From positions 487,001 through 551,000 of the forward strand of contig NC_019974.1 in the NCBI RefSeq assembly GCF_000328685.1: a stretch of 64,000 bases of DNA, read 5' to 3'. A model generated the notes under the pieces. It had not been told where the DNA came from. It did not search any database and saw only the letters and a program-made list of their open reading frames with translations. Both the position numbers and the translations under genes were made by a program. Origin of the DNA: Natronococcus occultus SP4 (GTDB lineage Archaea; Halobacteriota; Halobacteria; Halobacteriales; Natrialbaceae). Position 1 is the stretch's first letter, and every line of letters starts with the position of its first letter. Of the stretch, positions 27,232 to 35,742 are shown piece after piece.

Positions 27232-28716
27232 TCAGTCGACGGCATCGGGCTCGTCTCCCGCGCCGGACTCCGCCCCGGGTCCACGGGCGTCGCCGTCCTC
27301 GTCGATGATCCCCTCGGTCCAGGTCCCCAGCCGGAACCAGCCGACGGCGACGACGAACGAGGCGACCATCCCGAACGAGAACGCCCACCAGATCCCCGCG
27401 ACGCCGAGGTCGATCGCGGCGACAGTCGGGATCGTCACGCCGATGAACGGCACCGTCACGGCCGTGAAGGCAAGCACCAGCGCGACCGGAACCCGGAAGA
27501 TCCACCGCGAGAGAAAGGACAGCACCATCGCCTCGCGGGTGTTGCCGGCGCCGCGGAACGCGCCTTGCAGCACCATCACGCCCGCGAACAACGCCCAGAA
27601 CGGCGCCATAATTCGCAAGAAGAGAACGCCCTCGGCGATCACGGCTGGATCGGCGACGAAGATTCCCATTGCCTGGGCCGGGAAGGCGACGAGGACGGCG
27701 GCGACCACGAAGATCAACAGCATCGTCCCCGCCGTGGCGATCCGCGCGACGGCTGCGGCTCGGTCGGGCGTCCTCGCGCCGAGGTTCTGGCCGACGCCGG
27801 TCGCCGTCGCGTTACCGACCGCGCCCGCGACGGCCCACGTGACCGACATGTACCGCACGCCGATCCCGTAGGCTGCGGTCGGCGCGGCCCCGAAACGGGC
27901 GACGAAGCCGGCCATCGCGACCGACGCGAAGCTGCGCGCCCAGCCGTCGATCGTCGCCGGGTAGCCGACGTCGATCAGCCGGCGCTGGACCGAGAGGTCG
28001 GGCGCGAGGTCGCCGATCCGGAGCCGAACGCCGAACCGTCCGTCGAGCAGGATGTAGATTCCGACGACGGCCGCGAACGCGCGGGCGATGAACGTCGCGA
28101 TCGCCGCGCCGCGGGTTCCCAGCTCGGGGAACGGCCCCCAGCCGAGGATGAGGAACGGATCGAGGACGACGTTCAGTCCGGCGGAGACGAGCACCAGCCA
28201 CATCGCGGTCTTGGTGTCGCCGGCGCCCTGCAGCGACGACCGGAACGCGAAGAACAGAAACGTCAGGGGAAGGGCGAGAAAGATCACCTCGATGTAGGCC
28301 AGTGCCTCGACGAAGACCTGATCACGCGCGCCGATCAACCACAGTAGGGGTCGACGGAAGTAGAGGCCGACGGCGGCGAGGACGCTCGAAACCGCGAGCG
28401 CGAGCAGGATCGTCTGGGCGACGACCCGGTCTGCCATTCGGTCGTCGTCGGCGCCGACGTACTGGGAGACCAACGCGATCGTCGCCGCCGTCAGTCCCAT
28501 CGCCGTCGAGACGAACATCCACGACAGGGGAAACATCAGCGAGACGGCCGCGACGGCCTCGCTGCTCACGCGACCGACCCAGAACATATCCGCGAGATTG
28601 TAGAAGGTCTGCAGAAGGTTGCCGAGCACGAGCGGCCAGGCTAACTGGAGGAGCTTCGGGGGGATCGATCCCGTCGTCATGTCGACGCGTTTGCGTTCTG
28701 GCTCGGACTCGGACAC
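27232..28716 (-). CDS. MATE family efflux transporter
   Basis: This 494-residue protein has 12 predicted helices in two homologous halves, each opening with a typical MATE block (LAWPLVLGNLLQTFYNLAD; VGYPATIDGWARSFASVAM). MATE proteins export cationic drugs or metabolites using Na+ or H+ gradients. I chose the GTG at 28716 (MSESEPERKRVD); the ATG at 28680 (MTTGSIPPKLL, 482 residues) is the alternative. It is divergent from topA and convergent with the flippase. Confidence 0.9.
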   Translation of the reverse strand: MSESEPERKRVDMTTGSIPPKLLQLAWPLVLGNLLQTFYNLADMFWVGRVSSEAVAAVSLMFPLSWMFVSTAMGLTAATIALVSQYVGADDDRMADRVVAQTILLALAVSSVLAAVGLYFRRPLLWLIGARDQVFVEALAYIEVIFLALPLTFLFFAFRSSLQGAGDTKTAMWLVLVSAGLNVVLDPFLILGWGPFPELGTRGAAIATFIARAFAAVVGIYILLDGRFGVRLRIGDLAPDLSVQRRLIDVGYPATIDGWARSFASVAMAGFVARFGAAPTAAYGIGVRYMSVTWAVAGAVGNATATGVGQNLGARTPDRAAAVARIATAGTMLLIFVVAAVLVAFPAQAMGIFVADPAVIAEGVLFLRIMAPFWALFAGVMVLQGAFRGAGNTREAMVLSFLSRWIFRVPVALVLAFTAVTVPFIGVTIPTVAAIDLGVAGIWWAFSFGMVASFVVAVGWFRLGTWTEGIIDEDGDARGPGAESGAGDEPDAVD

Positions 28717-29022
28717 GGCGTTGCAGTGGAGGTTCTCTCCGGGCGGACCAAAAGGGCTCGACTCCCCGGTTCCGTTGCCGACTTTCGGGCCCCGTCCCGA
28801 CCGAACCGGACGCGCCGACACGGTTCGCGCTCGGCGCAGTCGACGACACCTCGTGCACGCGCGAGCGCAAACCGTGCGCGAGCGCAACGCCCGCGTAACG
28901 CACGCACACCCGCGCTGTCTGCGGGTTTTGCCGAAAGCGTTATCAGAGGCTCGATCGTACCGGGCGACCATGACCGCAGTTTTCGCTCCGGACCTGCCGC
29001 CCGAGCCGCGAGGTGATCGACG
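28717..29022. other. Intergenic region between MATE gene and topA
   Basis: About 306 bp with divergent promoters but no convincing long gene. The region near 28931-28945 (CGAAAGCGTTATCAG) could be a weak promoter for topA. The only open frame of note is the 20-codon upstream ORF at 28970. No RNA gene or repeat was seen. Confidence 0.5.
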
Positions 29023-29032
29023 GTGGAACTGA
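28970..29032 (+). CDS. Possible upstream ORF overlapping topA start
   Basis: This is a 20-codon frame (MTAVFAPDLPPEPRGDRRWN) whose stop lies 10 bases inside topA in another frame. Its ATG is placed where a leaderless transcript could begin. It may be a translated leader that couples to topA; there is no protein-level evidence. Confidence 0.3.
   Translation: MTAVFAPDLPPEPRGDRRWN
29010..29018 (+). promoter_or_regulatory. Shine-Dalgarno of topA
   Basis: GAGGTGATC is a near-perfect anti-16S match ending 4 nt before the GTG start at 29023. It fixes that GTG as the start and lies inside the short upstream ORF. Confidence 0.7.
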
Positions 29033-31551
29033 TCATCACCGAGAAGGACAACGCCGCGCGACGGATCGCCGACATCCTTTCCGGCGGTAGCTATGATTCG
29101 ACGCGCGAGAACGGTGTCAACGTCTACGAGTGGGGCGGCAAGCGCTGCGTGGGTCTGTCGGGCCACGTCGTCGGGGTCGACTTCCCCTCGGAGTACTCCG
29201 ACTGGCGGGACGTCGAGCCCGTCGAGCTCATCGACGCGGATATCGAGAAGACCGCGACGAAAGAAAACATCGTCGCCACGCTGCGGATCCTCGCCCGCCG
29301 GGCCGAACGGGTTGCGATCGCGACCGACTACGACCGCGAGGGCGAACTCATCGGGAAGGAGGCCTACGACATCGTCCGCGAGGTCGACGAGGACGTCCCT
29401 ATCCGTCGGGTGCGCTTTTCCTCGATCACCGAAAACGAGGTCAAAAACGCCTTCGACGAGCCCGACGAGCTGGACTTCGATCTGGCCGCGGCGGGCGAGG
29501 CCCGCCAGATCATCGACCTGATCTGGGGCGCCGCGCTCACCCGATTCCTCTCGCTGTCGGCGGGCCAGCTCGGCAACGACTTCATCTCGGTCGGACGGGT
29601 CCAGTCGCCGACGCTGAAGCTGATCGTCGACCGCGAGCGGGAGATCCAGGCGTTCGATCCGGAGACGTACTGGGAGCTTTTTGCCGACCTCCGACAGGCG
29701 GAGACGACGTTCGAGGCCCAGTACTTCTACCGCGACGAGGACGACAACGAGGCCGAGCGCGTCTGGAAGGAGGCCCGCGCCGACGAGGTCTACGAGACCC
29801 TGTCGGGTCGCAACGCCGCGACGGTCGTCGACGTCAATCGCCGTACCCGGACCGACGCGCCGCCCGCGCCGTTTAACACGACCCAGTTCATCCGCGCGGC
29901 CAGCGCGATCGGCTACTCGGCCAAGCGGGCGATGTCGATCGCCGAGGACCTCTACACCGCCGGCTACATTACCTATCCGCGGACCGACAACACCGTCTAC
30001 CCCGACGACCTCGATCCCGAGGAGCTGCTCGAGGAGTTCGTCGGCCACTCGACGCTCGGCGACGCGGCCGACTCGCTGCTCGAGGCCGACGAGATCCGGG
30101 CCACCGAAGGTGACGAGGAGACGACCGACCACCCGCCGATCCACCCGACGGGCGAGATCCCGACCCGGGGCGGCGACGTCAGCGACGACGAGTGGGAGAT
30201 CTACGAGCTGGTCGTGCGCCGGTTCTACGCGACCGTCGCCGATCCCGCGAAGTGGGAACACCTCAAGGTCGTCGCCGAGGTCGACGACGTCCGCTTGAAG
30301 GCAAACGGCAAGCGCCTCGTCGAGCCGGGCTACCACGACGTCTACCCGTACTTCAACACGACCGAGAACTACGTCCCCGACGTCGAGACCGGCGAGGAGC
30401 TTTCGATCGAGGACGTCGAGCTCGAGGAGAAGGAGACACAGCCGCCCCGTCGGTACGGCCAGTCGCGTCTCATCGAGACCATGGAGGATCTCGGCCTGGG
30501 GACAAAAAGCACACGGCACAACACTATTGAAAAATTATACGACCGGGGCTACATCGAGAGCGATCCGCCCCGTCCGACCAAGCTGGCGATGGCGGTCGTC
30601 GACGCCGCCGAGAGCTACGCCGACCGGGTCGTCAGCGAGGAGATGACGGCCCAGCTGGAACAGGATATGGACGCCATCGCCTCCGGCGAGGCCGGTCTCG
30701 AGGACGTCACCGACGAATCTCGAGAGATGCTCGAGGAGATCTTCGCGAACCTGGCCGAGTCCCGGGAGGAGATCGGCGACCACCTCCGGAAGTCGCTGAA
30801 AGACGACAAGCGCCTCGGTCCCTGTCCGGAGTGTGGCGAGGACTTGCTCGTCCGTCAGAGCCGCCACGGCTCCTACTTCATCGGCTGTGACGGCTACCCG
30901 GACTGCGAGAACACGCTGCCGCTGCCCTCGACGGGCAAGCCGCTGATCATGGACGGCGAGTGCGACGAGCACGGGCTCAACGAGGTGAAGATGCTCGCCG
31001 GCCGCCAGACGTTCGTCCACGGCTGTCCGCTGTGTACAGCCGACGAGGCGGGTGAGGGCGAGATCCTGGGCGACTGTCCGGACTGTGGGGAGGGCGCGAC
31101 GTCTCCGACGTCGCGAGGCGAAGGCGGTGAAACCGCCGAAGCGGACGGGGAACTCGTAATCAAGACTCTCCAGAGCGGCTCCCGGCTGGTCGGCTGTACG
31201 CGCTATCCGGACTGCGAGTACTCGCTGCCGCTACCCCGGCGCGGCGAGATCGAAGTCACCGACGAGCGCTGCGAAGAACACGACCTACCCGAACTGCTCG
31301 TCCACAGCGGCGACGAGCCCTGGGAGCTCGGCTGTCCGATCTGTAACTACCGCGAGTTCCAGGCCCGGGAGGCAGACAGCGGTTCGGACCTCGAGAGCCT
31401 CGACGGCGTCGGCGCCAAGACCGCCGAGAAGCTCGTCGACGCGGGCATCGAGAGCCTCGAGGACCTGACCGACGCCGACCCCGACGCGGTCGCCGAGGAC
31501 GTCGACGGTGTCAGCGCCGATCGGGTCCGCAGCTGGCAGGCCGAGGCGTAG
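29023..31551 (+). CDS. topA: DNA topoisomerase I (type IA)
   Basis: This 842-residue type IA topoisomerase relaxes negative supercoils. The TOPRIM domain is N-terminal (LIITEKDNAARRIADIL; IATDYDREGE with the metal-binding acids). The active-site Tyr is residue 318 in GYITYPRTDN, the same place as in E. coli TopA. The C-terminal third has several zinc ribbons (CPECG, CDGYPDC, CPLC, CPDCG, CTRYPDC, CPIC). A helix-hairpin-helix ends the protein (SLDGVGAKTAEKLVDAGIE). Starts at GTG 29023 with a strong Shine-Dalgarno. No intein is present. A low-complexity insert coded by a twin hairpin splits two ribbons near residues 692-708. Confidence 0.95.
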   Translation: MELIITEKDNAARRIADILSGGSYDSTRENGVNVYEWGGKRCVGLSGHVVGVDFPSEYSDWRDVEPVELIDADIEKTATKENIVATLRILARRAERVAIATDYDREGELIGKEAYDIVREVDEDVPIRRVRFSSITENEVKNAFDEPDELDFDLAAAGEARQIIDLIWGAALTRFLSLSAGQLGNDFISVGRVQSPTLKLIVDREREIQAFDPETYWELFADLRQAETTFEAQYFYRDEDDNEAERVWKEARADEVYETLSGRNAATVVDVNRRTRTDAPPAPFNTTQFIRAASAIGYSAKRAMSIAEDLYTAGYITYPRTDNTVYPDDLDPEELLEEFVGHSTLGDAADSLLEADEIRATEGDEETTDHPPIHPTGEIPTRGGDVSDDEWEIYELVVRRFYATVADPAKWEHLKVVAEVDDVRLKANGKRLVEPGYHDVYPYFNTTENYVPDVETGEELSIEDVELEEKETQPPRRYGQSRLIETMEDLGLGTKSTRHNTIEKLYDRGYIESDPPRPTKLAMAVVDAAESYADRVVSEEMTAQLEQDMDAIASGEAGLEDVTDESREMLEEIFANLAESREEIGDHLRKSLKDDKRLGPCPECGEDLLVRQSRHGSYFIGCDGYPDCENTLPLPSTGKPLIMDGECDEHGLNEVKMLAGRQTFVHGCPLCTADEAGEGEILGDCPDCGEGATSPTSRGEGGETAEADGELVIKTLQSGSRLVGCTRYPDCEYSLPLPRRGEIEVTDERCEEHDLPELLVHSGDEPWELGCPICNYREFQAREADSGSDLESLDGVGAKTAEKLVDAGIESLEDLTDADPDAVAEDVDGVSADRVRSWQAEA
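31095..31137. repeat. Twin hairpin element inside topA
   Basis: Two adjacent perfect palindromes: CGCGACGTC-TCC-GACGTCGCG (9-bp stem, 31095-31115) and GGCGGT-GAA-ACCGCC (6-bp stem, 31123-31137). They are in frame and encode a Ser/Gly/Glu-rich stretch (ATSPTSRGEGGETAEADG) between two zinc ribbons. Confidence 0.65.
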
Positions 31552-31603
31552 CGTCGGCGCGGGCTCGGGTTCGATCCTTCGCAGACAGAGCTCTTCGAGG
31601 GGA

Positions 31604-32455
31604 TCAGTCCGAGTCGTCGGTTGCGGGTGCTGACGAGCCACCGTCGGCCTCGTCCTCGGACACCGCCTGGTCGTCGGCTTCGGATTCTCCGTCTGCTTCG
31701 GATTCTCCGTCTGCTTCGGATTCTCCGTCTGCTTCGGGTTCTCCGTCTGCTTCGGGTTCTCCGTCAGCGTCAGGTTCAGTTGCGTCGTCGTCCGCAGCGT
31801 CGCCGTCCGACGACTCGTTTGCGCCCGCTTCCTCGGTATCGTCGCCGTCTGACTCCTCGCCGTCGTCACCGTCGTCCGCGTCGGCTCTCGCCGCGAGGAC
31901 GGCCTCGACCTCCGAGGCGATCCGGCTGCCGTCGGTGGTTCCGGTCTCGCGCCAGTGCTCCTCGCCGTCGGGATCGATGACGATCGTGACCGGGTAGCCG
32001 ACCGCCGAGTACTCTCGCATCGGCTCGGAGGCGTCGTAGCTCACGTAGCCGTTCCCGCCGTGGGTCTCCCACCACTCGCGGAGCTCCTCGGGCGGGAACC
32101 CCTCCTCGGAGTCGTACGTTAGCGACAGGAAGCTGACGTCCTCGCCGTGGTCGTCCGCGAGCTGTGCTCTGGCGTCGGCGAGCCGTCCGGCCTGCACCTG
32201 ACAGTTGCCACAGCCGTTGACGAAGAACATCAACACCATAACGTCCTCGGAGGGGACGGTCAGCGTCCCGTCCTCGCTCCCCCGGGCCGCGACCGTCTCG
32301 ACCTCCATCGGCCACTCCCGTTCCTCCCCGTCGTCGTCGGCCGCGTCGTCCTCGCCGTCGTCGCCGACCGACGGCGGCCCATAGCGAACGATCGCGCCCG
32401 CGCCACCGAGCACGCCGAGACTGCCGATTCCGGCGACGATATCGCGCCGTCTCAC
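31604..32455 (-). CDS. TlpA-like thioredoxin-fold protein with acidic repeat tail
   Basis: This 283-residue protein begins with MRRRDIVAGIGSLGVLGGAG, an Arg-led Tat/anchor segment, then an acidic linker. The thioredoxin-like domain (about residues 48-195) has the redox pair in FFVNGCGNCQVQAG (CxxC) and the cis-Pro loop VGYPVTIVIDPDGEE. It is thus an exported thiol-disulfide oxidoreductase of the TlpA/ResA type. The tail from about 200 is almost only Asp, Glu, Ala, Gly and Ser, with six-residue repeats (EADGES/EADGEP) coded by 18-bp tandem repeats. A shorter paralogue without CxxC follows at 32564. Confidence 0.8.
   Translation of the reverse strand: MRRRDIVAGIGSLGVLGGAGAIVRYGPPSVGDDGEDDAADDDGEEREWPMEVETVAARGSEDGTLTVPSEDVMVLMFFVNGCGNCQVQAGRLADARAQLADDHGEDVSFLSLTYDSEEGFPPEELREWWETHGGNGYVSYDASEPMREYSAVGYPVTIVIDPDGEEHWRETGTTDGSRIASEVEAVLAARADADDGDDGEESDGDDTEEAGANESSDGDAADDDATEPDADGEPEADGEPEADGESEADGESEADGESEADDQAVSEDEADGGSSAPATDDSD
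31673..31780. repeat. 18-bp tandem repeat array in the TlpA-like gene
   Basis: Six units of 18 bp (GTCTGCTTCGGATTCTCC type), five well conserved and the sixth degenerate, encode the acidic EADGE(S/P) hexapeptide. The array is in frame, so changes in copy number would only change tail length. Confidence 0.9.
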
Positions 32456-32563
32456 CAGTCGGTCACCCCTCGCGGACGACCGCTCCCGCCGATCGATCGA
32501 CGGACGCGAACCGAACTCATAACCGTTCGTACGGGTCGGACGAAAAAGGGTCCACCGGTTCGG

Positions 32564-33244
32564 TCAGTCATCCGACTCGTCGGTCGCTCCGTCGGTGTCG
32601 TCTTCCGGCGACGCAACGTCGGGTGCAGCCTCGAGGGCGCGTTCGATCCCGGTCACCATGTTGCTCGAACCGGTGCCGCCCGTGTCACGCCAGTGGACGT
32701 CGTCGTCGGTGCCGAGGGCCAGCACCGTCGGAAACCCGCTGATCTCGTAGTGGTCGTTGATCGACCCGTCCTCGTCGATGCCGATCGTCCACTCGCCGCC
32801 GTGTTCGACCCACCAGTCGGCCAGCTCCTCCGGGGTCGGGTCCGGCCCCGACCGAGGATCGACCAGCGAAACGAACCGGACGTCCTCGTCGAGGGTGATG
32901 TCGTCCCGGGACTCGAGTTCGTCCCTAGCGTCGGCGATCGTCTCGATCAACCCCTCGCTGGTCGGACACATCAGCCGCGTCGCGTTGAGAAACGTCACTC
33001 GGTCCTCGCCCGGAACGATCGCCGTTCGGTCCTCGCTTCCGGGTGCATCGACCGTCCGCAGCTCGAAGGGGGGCTCCTCGGACTCGGCGTCGTGATCTGC
33101 CTCCCTCTCGGCGTCGTCTTCGTCGTCCTCGAGACAGCCAGCCAGCGCCGTCGTTCCGAGAGCTGCCAGCAGCCGTCGCCGTCGCGTTGTCCCCCCGCGT
33201 ATCCGCTCGCGGTTCTCGGCCGACTCGCGGTCGCGACGTTCCAT
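32564..33244 (-). CDS. Thioredoxin-like lipoprotein lacking the CxxC pair
   Basis: This 226-residue protein has a Tat-type lipoprotein signal (TRRRRLLAALGTTALAGC). The mature domain aligns with the TlpA-like neighbour: the EELADWWVEHGGEW, ISGFPTVLALGTDDDVHW and DTGGTGSSNMVTGIE segments match EELREWWETHGG, VGYPVTIVIDPDGEEHW and ETGTTDGSRIASEVE. Where the neighbour has CGNC it has RLMCPTSEG, leaving one Cys. It cannot do classical dithiol exchange and may instead bind metal or a partner, as SCO-like proteins can. ATG at 33244 is chosen because the signal sequence starts soon after. Confidence 0.75.
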   Translation of the reverse strand: MERRDRESAENRERIRGGTTRRRRLLAALGTTALAGCLEDDEDDAEREADHDAESEEPPFELRTVDAPGSEDRTAIVPGEDRVTFLNATRLMCPTSEGLIETIADARDELESRDDITLDEDVRFVSLVDPRSGPDPTPEELADWWVEHGGEWTIGIDEDGSINDHYEISGFPTVLALGTDDDVHWRDTGGTGSSNMVTGIERALEAAPDVASPEDDTDGATDESDD

Positions 33245-33474
33245 ACGCTCATCGGTACGCGGCCGCGGCTCAAAGAGGCGGTGGTCGATCGAGTCCGTCG
33301 GCCCGGTTCCGATGACAATCGCCAGTAGAAATAAGTCCGTTCGGGGAAACGTTGCGCTCGAGACCGACTCGGGAACGCAGGCGTCCCGAGCGGTTCGAAT
33401 ATCATGACCTATGACCGCACGACACGCCCGCGGCCTCGCTCGCGACGACCGACGGCGACGATCCGAGGACGACG

Positions 33475-33618
33475 ATGACCGGCGACGCCGCGGACGCGTC
33501 GTCGCGCCCCGACTGCCCGCTCTGTGGACGACCGATCGCGATGGTGACGCTGACCGGGCCGACCGACGGCGTGGTCTCCCCGTGTGGCTGTCGGGTCGTC
33601 CCCGACGTCCTCGAGTAG
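33475..33618 (+). CDS. Small zinc-ribbon protein
   Basis: This 47-residue gene (MTGDAADASSRPDCPLCGRP to the stop, with SPCGCRVVPDV) has a CxxC and a CxC that could bind one zinc. It sits 51 bp before the LysE-type gene on the same strand. Short acidic haloarchaeal zinc-finger proteins of this look are common. The upstream ATG at 33411 is out of frame. Confidence 0.55.
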   Translation: MTGDAADASSRPDCPLCGRPIAMVTLTGPTDGVVSPCGCRVVPDVLE

Positions 33619-33650
33619 CCGCGAACGCGTCGCTTTTCACGATTCATACC

Positions 33651-33658
33651 GGAGGTGA
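33651..33658 (+). promoter_or_regulatory. Shine-Dalgarno of the LysE-type gene
   Basis: GGAGGTGA is a perfect anti-16S match 11 nt before the GTG at 33670. The alternative GTG at 33655 lies inside this motif, so 33670 is the better start. Confidence 0.65.
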
Positions 33659-33669
33659 GAGCGAACACC

Positions 33670-34344
33670 GTGCCAGTCGCCACCGTCCTCGCCGGAATCG
33701 TCTTCGGCATCGCGCTCGCCGCCCCACCTGGCCCGATGAACGCGATCATCGCCGAGGAGAGTGTCGTCCGGGGGTGGTCGGCCGGCTTCCGTGCGGGACT
33801 GGGCGCGATGCTCGCCGACGTTCTCTTCTTCGTGTTGACGCTCGCCGGCGTCGTCGCCGTGATCGACCGCTACCCGGTCGTCCGTCCCGTCCTCTACCTG
33901 CTCGGCGGGCTGTTGATGTGTTATTTCGCCGTCGGTGCCGTCCGCGAGGCCCGCGCGGCAACCTCCTTTACCGACGGCGGGCAGACGGCCTCGAAAGGGT
34001 TTCGCAAGACGTTCGCGCTGTCGCTGACAAACCCCTACCAGATCGGATTCTGGCTTACCGCCGGCGTCGGCCTGCTGCGGTCGGGAAGTCTGGACGTCCT
34101 CTCGCACGTTCCGGCCGTCGGCGCCTCTCTCGAGGGGACGCTGGTCGTCGAAACGGGGTCGCCGACGCTGCTGGCGGGGTTCTTCGGCGGGATCGCACTC
34201 TGGATCGTCGTCTACCCCGCGGGGCTGGTGTCGGCCGGGAGACGGATCGACGCCCTGGCACCGATCGTCGCCGCGGGGAGCGCGCTGGTGCTCGTCGGGT
34301 TCGGCGTCGTCTTCCTCGCAGTGGGGGCGCTCGCGTTGCTGTGA
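33670..34344 (+). CDS. LysE-family exporter
   Basis: This 224-residue membrane protein has about six helices. The first has the LysE/RhtB signature (GIALAAPPGPMNAIIAEESV), and FALSLTNPYQIGFWLTAGVG is the second-repeat signature. Family members export amino acids or small metabolites; the substrate is not readable. The start is GTG with a strong Shine-Dalgarno. Confidence 0.87.
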   Translation: MPVATVLAGIVFGIALAAPPGPMNAIIAEESVVRGWSAGFRAGLGAMLADVLFFVLTLAGVVAVIDRYPVVRPVLYLLGGLLMCYFAVGAVREARAATSFTDGGQTASKGFRKTFALSLTNPYQIGFWLTAGVGLLRSGSLDVLSHVPAVGASLEGTLVVETGSPTLLAGFFGGIALWIVVYPAGLVSAGRRIDALAPIVAAGSALVLVGFGVVFLAVGALALL

Positions 34345-34419
34345 GTCGGTCGAACGCGGCGCCGGGCGTTCCGACGCGGAGAACCGTTCGGCGGTCGTTA
34401 TCGAAGTACAGGCGCAAAA

Positions 34420-34439
34420 CCCACGACTTCAGTCGTAGG
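34420..34439. mobile_element. Possible IS200/IS605 end remnant (hairpin)
   Basis: CCCACGACT-TC-AGTCGTAGG forms an imperfect hairpin like the subterminal palindromes at the ends of IS200/IS605/IS1341 elements and of haloarchaeal palindrome-associated elements. No TnpA or TnpB gene is near, so at most it is a relic. Confidence 0.4.
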
Positions 34440-34445
34440 AGCACG

Positions 34446-35117
34446 TCACCCCATCGCAGCGATCTCGTCCTCAAGCCACTCCCGGAACCACTTGACCCGC
34501 TTGAGCCGCTGGTGGGCGATCCCCTCGGCGGTGTCGCTCTGGACCCGCGAGGCGGCGTCGTAGCCGCGTTCGAGGACGCGCTCGACCATCTCGTCGGTTT
34601 CCATGTGCGTGCGAGCCTCGTACCCCATGCGTAACAGCATCAACGCGGTGCCGTTGGCGCCGATCTTGTCGAGCAGGTCGGCCTCGATGAGACACTGGGT
34701 TTCAAGCGAGACGTCGTTCAGATCGCCCTGGTAGGCGTGTTGTTCGACGGCCCGACACACCTGGTCGATGAAGGAGTCGGGGTACTCCGCGCGGGACTCG
34801 AGGTACTCCCGGGCGACGCGGGCGCCGGCCTCGGGGTGGAGGTCCTGGTCGGTTTCGAGTTTCGCGACGTCGTGAAAGAGCGCGGCGACGCGGGTGATGT
34901 CGACGTCGGCGCCTTCCTTCCGGGCGATCTCTTCGGAGAGTTCGACGACGTTGAGGATGTGGTTGTGGCGATACTCCGCGGAGTGCCACGGGTACCAGCG
35001 CATGCGACCGCCTTCCTCTTCTTTCTCGACGCTTGCTGCGAGGTACTCGAAGACGAACTCCCGCATCGCTTCGAACTCGGCGTCGGTTACTCTGGATTCT
35101 TTTATTTCGACGCCCAT
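34446..35117 (-). CDS. HD-domain phosphohydrolase-like protein
   Basis: This 223-residue HD-domain protein has metal-binding motifs HNHILNVVELSEEIA (first His), ALFHDVAKLE (HD) and a later VEQHAYQ then LIEADLLDKIGANG (Asp). It is probably a cytoplasmic phosphohydrolase on a nucleotide or related phosphoester. ATG 35117 (MGVEIKESRVTDAEFEAM) is chosen; longer in-frame sequence upstream contains low-quality residues and no family match. Confidence 0.83.
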   Translation of the reverse strand: MGVEIKESRVTDAEFEAMREFVFEYLAASVEKEEEGGRMRWYPWHSAEYRHNHILNVVELSEEIARKEGADVDITRVAALFHDVAKLETDQDLHPEAGARVAREYLESRAEYPDSFIDQVCRAVEQHAYQGDLNDVSLETQCLIEADLLDKIGANGTALMLLRMGYEARTHMETDEMVERVLERGYDAASRVQSDTAEGIAHQRLKRVKWFREWLEDEIAAMG

Positions 35118-35325
35118 GAGAGATCCCTCCGCAATAGATGTACGATAGTCATTGGGTGAATGTAAGCCGGTTTCGCTCTTAGGCCTTTGGTTCCGAATGA
35201 TGGATGTTATCACGGTCGGTCAACCGTCGTCCGTTCCGGTCGGATCGGCCCCGGCGCGGCTGAACGCCGGCGGGAATTGCAGGATTTTCCGTTAAAGTCA
35301 AACAGCCGGCTCGGGAAGGGAGGGT

Positions 35326-35742
35326 ATGAGCAGTGAACAGGAGCAGGAGTCGATCCGTTGTCTGGTTGCCAAGGTCGGTCTCGACGGGCACGACCGCGGC
35401 GCACACGTCATCGCGCGCGCGTTCCGCGACGCCGGGTTCGAGGTCATCTACTCGGGGCTGCACAAGGCTCCCGAGGAGATCGTCCAGGCTGCGGTCCAGG
35501 AGGACGTCGACGTCCTTGGGATCTCGATTCTCTCGGGCGCCCACGACACCCTCGTTCCGAAGATCATGGACGGGCTCGAGGAGTACGACGCGAAAGACGA
35601 CACGCTCGTCCTCGTCGGCGGCGTGATCCCCGAGGAGGACCGTCCCGAGCTCGAGGAGGAAGGGGTCTCGGCAATCTTCGGCCCCGGAACGTCGATCGAG
35701 GAGACCATCGAGTTCGTCCGCGAGAACGCACCCGAGCGATGA
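35326..35742 (+). CDS. mcmA2: Methylmalonyl-CoA mutase, cobalamin-binding subunit
   Basis: This 138-residue stand-alone B12-binding domain has the base-off/His-on motif DGHDRG (Asp20-x-His22-x-x-Gly25), the loop SILSGAHDTLVP and the final VLVGGVIPEED, then FGPGTS. It pairs with a separate catalytic subunit (not in this window) to interconvert methylmalonyl-CoA and succinyl-CoA. The last codon overlaps the meaB start (ATGA), so translation is coupled. Confidence 0.93.
   Translation: MSSEQEQESIRCLVAKVGLDGHDRGAHVIARAFRDAGFEVIYSGLHKAPEEIVQAAVQEDVDVLGISILSGAHDTLVPKIMDGLEEYDAKDDTLVLVGGVIPEEDRPELEEEGVSAIFGPGTSIEETIEFVRENAPER

Noticed and set aside
25552-28347. 931-residue plus-strand frame across the flippase and MATE genes
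   Set aside because: Arg-rich frame-shifted reading of two well-defined membrane protein genes on opposite strands.
31673-31780. Regular repeats as a CRISPR array
   Set aside because: Units are contiguous 18-bp repeats without spacers and code in frame for an acidic tail.
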